Translations under genes and position numbers: made by a program
Assembly (NCBI GenBank): GCA_010015675.1
Contig: ML976988.1
Location: 833,573-897,572, forward strand
Direction: 5' to 3'
Length of the DNA: 64,000 bases
Source: Byssothecium circinans
Taxonomy: Eukaryota; Ascomycota; Dothideomycetes; Pleosporales; Massarinaceae
Shown: positions 58,153-64,000 of the stretch, one piece after another
How positions within the stretch are numbered: position 1 is the first letter of the stretch
Layout: each line of letters opens with the position of its first letter
The notes under the pieces: generated by a model
What the model saw: the letters and a program-made list of their open reading frames with translations, nothing else
Databases searched by the model: none
What the model was told of the DNA's origin: nothing

Positions 58153-59028
58153 TTATGCGTCTCTACCGCTAGCACACACCTCCCAGACGACTCCCGTCTT
58201 CGCACCTGGGCAACGTCCAACTGGCGCAGCAACCTTCTGGCGTTCAACCTTATTCGCTTCCGTGAGGCCGTATTCGTGGGTAGTATAGCTAGTTCGGTCG
58301 CAATATTCGCCGGGCTGACAGGCAAAGACCGGGCAGCCTTTGCCACTACCGCACTGATGACCATGCTCCCAGCCGGCGCATCCAGTGAGGTCGGTCGACT
58401 GTTGGGTCATACAGATAAGGAAGCTGAGATCATAGAAGATACCATCCTGATCGTCGATGCCGTATTCCACGAGCATGGGCTTGGTATGAGTCTTGGAGGT
58501 GATCTGGAGCTGCGTGCCGCTGCCGTTAGGCGGAGGGCAGGACCGGAGGGGTTCGGTGTAGGCTTCGCCGGCAAGGATTTCGCGATCTTTGACGCCATCG
58601 CCGCAGCCAACAGACGTCACCATCAAGGTGTAATTGCACGAGTTCTTGATGACGGCCAGGCCGGGTTGGTTTATGAGAGGCTTGAAGTTCTCAGGCGAGC
58701 TCGTCTTGAGAATGGCCGCCGAAGGGAGTGGGTTGAAGGTTGCGCTCGGTCCAGCACCGCCGGACTGTGACGGAGGCCTGTTGATGATTGTAGACGAAGA
58801 GGGACTTGGAGCCTGAACCGATGGGGTCAGCGGGCCAACAGATGCTGCGCTCGAAGGAGGCGGGCCGCTGGCGATCGCGGTCTCGGTGACCCAGACGGTC
58901 TCCGTGACGGTGAGGTCAACACAGTTGCTGTAGACCGTCGGGGAGAAGAGGAAGAGAAGCAAGATGTCCATGATGAGCAAGCGCATTGAAGGGCAGCCAA
59001 ACTTGCTGAAGGAGCTGATGGCGGACAT
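58153..59028 (-). CDS. BYS1-domain secreted protein
   Basis: Single exon of 291 residues from ATG at 59028; a second Met (RLLIMDILLLFLFSPTVYS) may be the true start of the signal sequence. After the signal comes a Ser/Thr/Pro-rich region (about 45-105, PPSSAASVGPLTPSVQAPSP), then the BYS1-like beta domain: VIKNSCNYTLMVTSVG, LAGEAYTEPLRSCPPP, GTQLQITSKTHTKPMLVEYG, and a cysteine-rich C-terminus (GCAGWEHGHQCGSGKGCPVF, CQPGEYCDRTSY, GRCPG). BYS1 and relatives are fungal thaumatin-like folds seen in yeast-phase and secreted proteins; role in this organism unknown. Confidence 0.82.
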   Translation of the reverse strand: MSAISSFSKFGCPSMRLLIMDILLLFLFSPTVYSNCVDLTVTETVWVTETAIASGPPPSSAASVGPLTPSVQAPSPSSSTIINRPPSQSGGAGPSATFNPLPSAAILKTSSPENFKPLINQPGLAVIKNSCNYTLMVTSVGCGDGVKDREILAGEAYTEPLRSCPPPNGSGTQLQITSKTHTKPMLVEYGIDDQDGIFYDLSFLICMTQQSTDLTGCAGWEHGHQCGSGKGCPVFACQPGEYCDRTSYTTHEYGLTEANKVERQKVAAPVGRCPGAKTGVVWEVCASGRDA

Positions 59029-60633
59029 TGTTGCTGAGGTGTCGTGAAAGAACTGGGATTTGGTGAGATGGCGATAGAGACTGTGAAATCGTTGAGATTG
59101 ACGTGAAGACAGTCTTGTAGCTGGTGGCTTGTTGTGGTGTTTGGGAGATCGTGTGCGTTGTATGTCGAGGTGTTTGTTGACAGAGGGTGGTCCGAGCGAA
59201 AATTGACTGAAAGAGAGTCCGGGCGTTCGCGCACTCAAATGAAGGTGAAGCTGAGTGTGAATGAGAGAACGGGCGGAGTCTCAGGCCGAATGGTCATGAT
59301 ATAGTGAGCAAACCTGCGACACACCGCCCGTGAACGGCCTTTGACCGCAATCTGCCGTCGCCGTGAATGGCGCCACGGTCGTTTGCCAACGCGGGCGTCC
59401 GACTTTCTGGCTCTGATTGGCAGAGCAATGAAGCGTTTGCAATTTGCACTTATGTACGACTGCAGGTACCCGTCTTAATCTCCCATTGAGGTATTTCACT
59501 TCGGTTTTGACATATAAGCTGGAGACTAAGGTCCACGAGGCCGTAGCGCAGCATGGGCAACCAACTGTTTCATGTGAACGCTCTCATATAGGCCAATGGC
59601 ATCCGCGCGACAGGTGGTAGCCTGCCAGCAGAGGTGATTAGCAGAGAGGAAATGAGGTGTAACCGCACGTAACTTGCACAGCGGTGTACAAGTTTCGTGA
59701 GGGTGGCGGCCGAACGTGGCCTGGTTTTAACGTCTGCATGTTGGGGTCATGGTTTTGTGAATCTTAGAATGGCTCGTCGCTTTTTGACTCTGAGAGTCTT
59801 GACTCTTAGAGTGGCATCTGCTATCTTTCGCTTGCTGGTCATCTTGTCAACCTTGGCCTGTCATCCTCTGAGGTACATCGACTACCATCTTTATGGTCCG
59901 TCGAAACTGGGTCGCATTTGCACTTCATGCAACTTTGCTTGATTGTCCTGTGCGATGGTCTGAACAGGGATCATGTCGTGCGCTTGGCCATGAGAACATA
60001 AGCAAAAGGGGCCACAACAAGGCGGTCGTAGGGAAGAGAAGCCTCGGTCATCTACCCATTCAGTATGCAGGGCGGAAACATCCTCGCAATCTGCATGATT
60101 GTAGAGCGCGTACGAGTACTCTGATGGCCAAGGGCGCGTGAAAACCAGCTGTGAACCGATTGAATGGCTGTGATTGTAACCCCAAGGCACAGAGCAAGGA
60201 TTCTCTGTTGGCCGAATAGTGCAAGTCCAAAGGAACGCTCCAATGACCGCTATTTTGTGCCATCATCGTCAACTGAAACCCGCCAACAGCGCTCCATCAA
60301 CGATGCGAGTACCGTACTTGATTCATGTTGAACTGGTATCGTAGCTGTACCGATGAGCCGGATGCTGGCATCGTGCTGGGTCTTTGAGAGAAATATACGT
60401 CCATCCCAGCATTGTCGTATCAAAGACGCCTTCCAAAAGCAGACCAGGGCATGATATGGTAAGATTCGGGATCTGATCTTGCATCAATGGTGATGCGATA
60501 AACTGGCATGTCTAACCTGCTCAAAGCTAGATTGTTGCACGGCTATTGAGATTGTCAGCATCCGGATAATGGTTACAGGAAACAATCTTACCCTAGACAG
60601 ATTGTAGTACTCAGCACTAGAAGTTTTGGCAAC
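59029..60633. other. Intergenic, 1.6 kb
   Basis: Promoter of the BYS1-like gene and 3' flank of the DUF7719-like gene. A local duplication lies near 59790-59816 (GAGAGTCTTGACTC followed by TTAGAGTGG). No gene supported; frames up to 99 codons lack motifs. Confidence 0.4.
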
Positions 60634-61305
60634 TTAGTAAAGATTGAAATCATTCCACTTGGAATATCCGAGCACTGCCGCAGCGTTGAGGGCTGCGAAC
60701 AACACGTCCATCTCCACCACACTCCATATCCATAAGGTTCCAACAGGCGGTGCAGCTTTCATGACATAAAAGTAGCCATGCTTGTTGCCCGAGAAGACCA
60801 AATAGCATCCAGCAGTAACGCCGCCGACCAGGAACAGGAGGTTGCGTAGCACAGGGAACCGGATCGAGAAGTCGACGTGTGTAAGGTAGACCAGGAAAAA
60901 GAATATAGGAAGTGCGGATGCTGCCCTCTTGATGATCTCATCCCATATAATAGCCTCCCGATACTGGCTGTAGACCAGCACATCGAAAGTCAAGTGTAGC
61001 ATGGCCATGGTCATCGAGTAGAGTATCGCATCGCCTAGAGGTCCGAGGGACTCACCCTCTGTCGCTGTGTCTCCCTCTTCCGGTTGTTCTCTGCCCAGCT
61101 CTTTATTCAACTCCCGTTGTCGCTCTTCTGCTAGCTCGAACAGTGTTTTCCCCTTCGGCCCAGAGCGGTCGGGATGTTGGAGAATGAGGTTGACGCCGTC
61201 CTCGTCGATGTCGCTCGTGGGCTGAAAAGCGGACCCAGTACTTTTGGCCGTCGCCTTTGAGCTCGCCTGGCCGGCTGCCCGTCTCTCCTTGCGATTTCCG
61301 CCCAT
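60634..61305 (-). CDS. DUF7719-like multi-pass membrane protein
   Basis: Single exon, 223 residues from ATG. The charged N-terminus (MGGNRKERRAAG, then HPDRSGPKGKTLFELAEERQ) precedes four membrane helices, near 95-115 (ILYSMTMAMLHLTFDVLVYS), 128-145 (ALPIFFFLVYLTHV), 152-172 (RNLLFLVGGVTAGCYLVF) and 187-210 (GTLWIWSVVEMDVLFAALNA). The QYREAIIWDEIIKRA and HGYFYVMKAAPPVG loops are family landmarks. The family is fungal and uncharacterised (I believe DUF7719). It is divergent from GPI12 with a 213 bp gap. ER or Golgi location is inferred. Confidence 0.85.
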   Translation of the reverse strand: MGGNRKERRAAGQASSKATAKSTGSAFQPTSDIDEDGVNLILQHPDRSGPKGKTLFELAEERQRELNKELGREQPEEGDTATEGESLGPLGDAILYSMTMAMLHLTFDVLVYSQYREAIIWDEIIKRAASALPIFFFLVYLTHVDFSIRFPVLRNLLFLVGGVTAGCYLVFSGNKHGYFYVMKAAPPVGTLWIWSVVEMDVLFAALNAAAVLGYSKWNDFNLY

Positions 61306-61518
61306 TGCGCCTCCTCTTTGGTGGGTATGGTCTGTTGTGAGGTCGGATGAAGCGTGGTGAAAAGGGGAAAGGCGCGACTGCGGGGACAGGTCAGGTCAGG
61401 CATCAGGCCCAAGCTTCCCGAGTCCACAAGTGCACCTCGTCGACTGCGTTTGCACCCTCGCAAACCCTCAGCTATCGCATACCTTGGCTTCTAGAAAGTC
61501 GTCAGCCAAATAGTTAGA
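61306..61518. promoter_or_regulatory. Bidirectional promoter of the DUF7719-like gene (-) and GPI12 (+)
   Basis: 213 bp between start codons; contains CAGGTCAGGTCAGGC, a TCAGG repeat, near 61389. Confidence 0.5.
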
Positions 61519-62472
61519 ATGAATTGGATTCCCTGGGCCTCTGTTCCCGTACTAATTTTCGGATTGTGGCTGTATACGTCACAACTCACCTCATCGTTTC
61601 CCACCCTTCAAGGTAAACGCATACTGCTGCTCATCGCGCATCCGGACGATGAAGCGATGTTCTTTGCGCCTACTTTGCTGGCATTGACGCGTCCGGAGCT
61701 TGGGAATCACGTAAAAATTCTCTGTTTGAGCAGTGGTACGTCACCTCACACCAACGCCCACAAGGACGATGAAGAAACTAACACGTGCTGCTTCGTAGGC
61801 GACGCCGATGGGTTGGGAGATATCAGAAAGAAAGAGCTCGTGAAAAGCGGGCTACAGCTTGGGCTGCGTTCTGAAAACGATATCCATGTCGTTGAAGATA
61901 GGTAGGTCCTTTCCACAAGCCTCCAATGAGACCTGCATTCACCCGAGTACAGAAACTTCCCTGATTCCATGACGGTAACGTGGCATCCCCGTCTGATTTC
62001 AAACCTCCTTACAACAACCTTCGCCCCAAAGATGGCATCCGTCTCCTCCAAGGAAGCCCCAAAAACTACCATTGACACCATCGTCACCTTTGATGCGGAC
62101 GGCGTTTCCTCCCATCCCAACCACAAGTCGCTATACACCGGCGTGCACACGTTCCTCAAAGCGCTTATGCATCGTCACAGCGGGTGGGAATGCCCAATCA
62201 AGCTCTACACTCTGACTACCACCTCTATCTTTCGGAAATATCTGAGTGTGCTGGATGCGCCTGCCACTCTGGTCGGTGCTACTTTGGGGCGGAAGGAGTT
62301 GGGGAAATTCCCGGCCCCTCTGGTGTTTGCCAGTTCACCGGTCGGTTACAGGACTGCCCAGAGAGCCATGACCACGGCGCACGAGACTCAGATGAGATGG
62401 TTCCGGTGGGGATGGATCACTCTCTCTCGATACATGGTACTGAACGATTTGAGAAAAGAGAAGACTTTATGA
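61519..62472 (+). CDS. GPI12: N-acetylglucosaminyl-phosphatidylinositol de-N-acetylase
   Basis: Exons 61519-61735, 61799-61901 and 61953-62472 join over 63 and 51 bp introns to 279 residues. One N-terminal membrane helix (about 5-22, PWASVPVLIFGLWLYTS) anchors it to the ER. The PIG-L motif HPDDE (41-45) supplies the metal-binding and catalytic residues; further blocks are CLSSGDADGLGDIRKKEL and VTFDADGVSSHPNHKSLY, the latter giving the HxxH metal ligands. It removes the acetyl from GlcNAc-PI, the second step of GPI-anchor synthesis. The C-terminal half is divergent, but the helix MRWFRWGWITLSRYM is as expected. No other GPI gene is adjacent. Confidence 0.95.
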
Positions 62473-63115
62473 GCTTGCCGACTGCTGTTCGCAGGTTAAC
62501 GAACTTCTTCATTCATATCAGACCTTGTCCAAGCCAAAACAGCGGGCAAACCCTTCTGATATCTGAGTGCAAGGTATGAGCGAAGTCGGCGTCGTTCAAA
62601 TGAAGGTCGCCGAGGTCATCCTGACGAGCTTCATGCAGTTGCGCTTTTCCAGGAACGCTATTGGAGTATCGTGCTACATTCGTCCGAAGCCTGCAGCATC
62701 GCGCAAGTTGCCTGCGCTGCGGACAAGCCACACGCCTCTGTCGATTGCAGAACATCGAGCGAATTGCTCAGCAGATTCGCTCCTTAAAGGTCTAGCGGTA
62801 ATCGTCTGACACCATGCAGCATAGCATAACGAAGTAATTCCCGCGCTTTCCGCATTCTTGCGTACTGTGTCACGCATAAATCTCAGACCACCCGTGCGTG
62901 ACAAACCTTATATCAAGTCGAGAAATCTCCTTTCCGCAGACTGATACAGCAACCCTTTTGGAAGAATCGACCACGAAAACTCTCTCGGGACACAGCCAAA
63001 CACTCCCATTTCCGCTCAGCGCGTCAAGGAGAACATCTCTGCCAAGTGCATACTCTCGTACCTCGGATTCTGCTTCGGCGAGCTGTTCTATAGCGATTCC
63101 TACCGCATACATTCA
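62473..63115. other. Intergenic, GPI12 3' flank and F-box gene promoter
   Basis: 643 bp. A minus-strand frame of 80 codons at 62870-63112 is the only long frame and lacks support. Confidence 0.4.
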
Positions 63116-63706
63116 ATGACATCCTCTTCGTTACTATCTTTGCCACTCGAAATTTTTCGAAACATCTTTGGCCGCCTGGAGTTGCAAGACAAGGCGTGCC
63201 TGACCATGACGAACCGATGTTTTCGAACAATACTCGACCCACCTACTCATGAGGACTTCCTTTATGCCGAGAACTATGTCTGGGCTAGCTCACGTGGCCT
63301 GTACACGTGCAAAGGCTGCATTTCCTTCCGCCAGCTCGATCACTTCACCGACGACATGAGGAAAGGAAGACGCGCTCGCCGTGGGCCGGAGGCCAACACA
63401 AGACTGTGCATCCAGTGCGGGGTCAACCAGGGCATCTATTGGGAGGGCATGGAGATTGTATTCAAAGGACAGCGTGCCATTTTAGGACGACTCTGCAGAA
63501 CGCTCACCGATCATGTCGTATGCAGCGCATCATGCGGCTCAACTTTATTAGTCTGGTTTCCAAATCGCAGAAGGGAGACGCCCCTTTATCAGGACTACCA
63601 ACAACTCACATACGAATGCGAGCGGATGTTTCAAAAGATCCCCCGTACTGGAAGCAAGCATGCTGATGAAGAATACTGGTATTTGCTCGCCATGCAGCTC
63701 CTGTAA
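63116..63706 (+). CDS. F-box protein
   Basis: Single exon, 196 residues from ATG. The N-terminal F-box (about 6-45: LLSLPLEIFRNIFGRLELQD then KACLTMTNRCFRTIL) fits binding to Skp1 in an SCF ubiquitin ligase. A Cys-rich segment follows (YTCKGCISFRQL, LCIQCGVNQGIYW) with two CxxC pairs, which is common in the many short fungal F-box proteins and could bind zinc. There is no LRR or WD40 repeat, so the substrate-binding part is unknown. It may be one of a large expanded family. Confidence 0.82.
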   Translation: MTSSSLLSLPLEIFRNIFGRLELQDKACLTMTNRCFRTILDPPTHEDFLYAENYVWASSRGLYTCKGCISFRQLDHFTDDMRKGRRARRGPEANTRLCIQCGVNQGIYWEGMEIVFKGQRAILGRLCRTLTDHVVCSASCGSTLLVWFPNRRRETPLYQDYQQLTYECERMFQKIPRTGSKHADEEYWYLLAMQLL

Positions 63707-64000
63707 AGGCCGTGGCCCCCGAAAGCGCACAAGTTAGCCCCGTGGTCGACACGCCCCTTCAGCAACCATTATTCGTCAAGCGTTTTACTAAGCCCGAATC
63801 GTCATAGTCTTAACACGTTGCTCTGCAACTGTACACTCGCACTCCCGCCGCTGTGCACTTCAAGAGCGGTTGTGCCTACGAATTCTTTCCTCTGTCAACC
63901 CACGCAAGTCTCGTAGGCCCGGCTCCTGGAAACCATCCATACAACTCCTTCTGGTCGATTGATATGACGGCCATGTGTAGATATTCCCGCAAGATCTACC
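63707..64000. other. Window end, no gene seen
   Basis: 294 bp of flank. No open frame of note. Confidence 0.4.

Noticed and set aside
57787..58770. Plus-strand open frame of 327 codons
   Set aside because: Overlaps the BYS1-like gene in antisense and has a Lys/Glu/Gln composition with no recognisable fold.

Overview
The window is nuclear DNA of a filamentous ascomycete (Pezizomycotina). Genes carry short introns, mostly 44-67 bp, with GT..CTAAC/CTAAT..AG signals, and intergenic space is compact. There are fungal-only families (Ste50, caleosin, BYS1-like, DUF6914-like, DUF7719-like) and an AT-rich transposon carrying RIP-like transitions. Gene content fits Dothideomycetes, perhaps Pleosporales; that lineage call is inference. 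Exon chains were joined by hand from splice signals and reading phase, and every joined model quoted closes in frame.

Layout. 0-7.5 kb: tail of an unidentified basic protein, a mitochondrial-type polyol SDR, an INP54-like phosphoinositide 5-phosphatase, and a WW/EF-hand protein with a fungal NTPase-type N-terminus. 7.5-16.5 kb is gene-poor: a frame-broken small secreted protein, a Cys-rich mini-protein, and a Tc1/mariner-like element with long inverted arms, a nested MITE and an assembly gap. 16.5-28.2 kb: a C2H2 zinc-finger protein, caleosin, SRR1-like protein, secreted protein, and protoporphyrinogen oxidase. 28.4-33 kb: a small duplicated cassette of two coiled-coil paralogues, an intact DUF6914-like gene and a decayed copy of it. 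33.6-46.5 kb: a GtmA-like methyltransferase, a coiled-coil protein, eIF4B divergent from a Tim17-family-like protein, STE50 and a small unknown protein. 48.3-64 kb: CDC48, a GGCT-like protein, a TehA/Mae1 transporter, a second C2H2 protein, a BYS1-like secreted protein, a DUF7719-like membrane protein divergent from GPI12, and an F-box protein.

Most genes are single housekeeping loci (haem synthesis, translation initiation, Cdc48, GPI-anchor synthesis, MAPK adaptor) and not one pathway. No secondary-metabolite core gene, CRISPR array or convincing tRNA was seen. The unusual material is the transposon, the duplicated cassette, the broken secreted gene, and the splice and uORF oddities.
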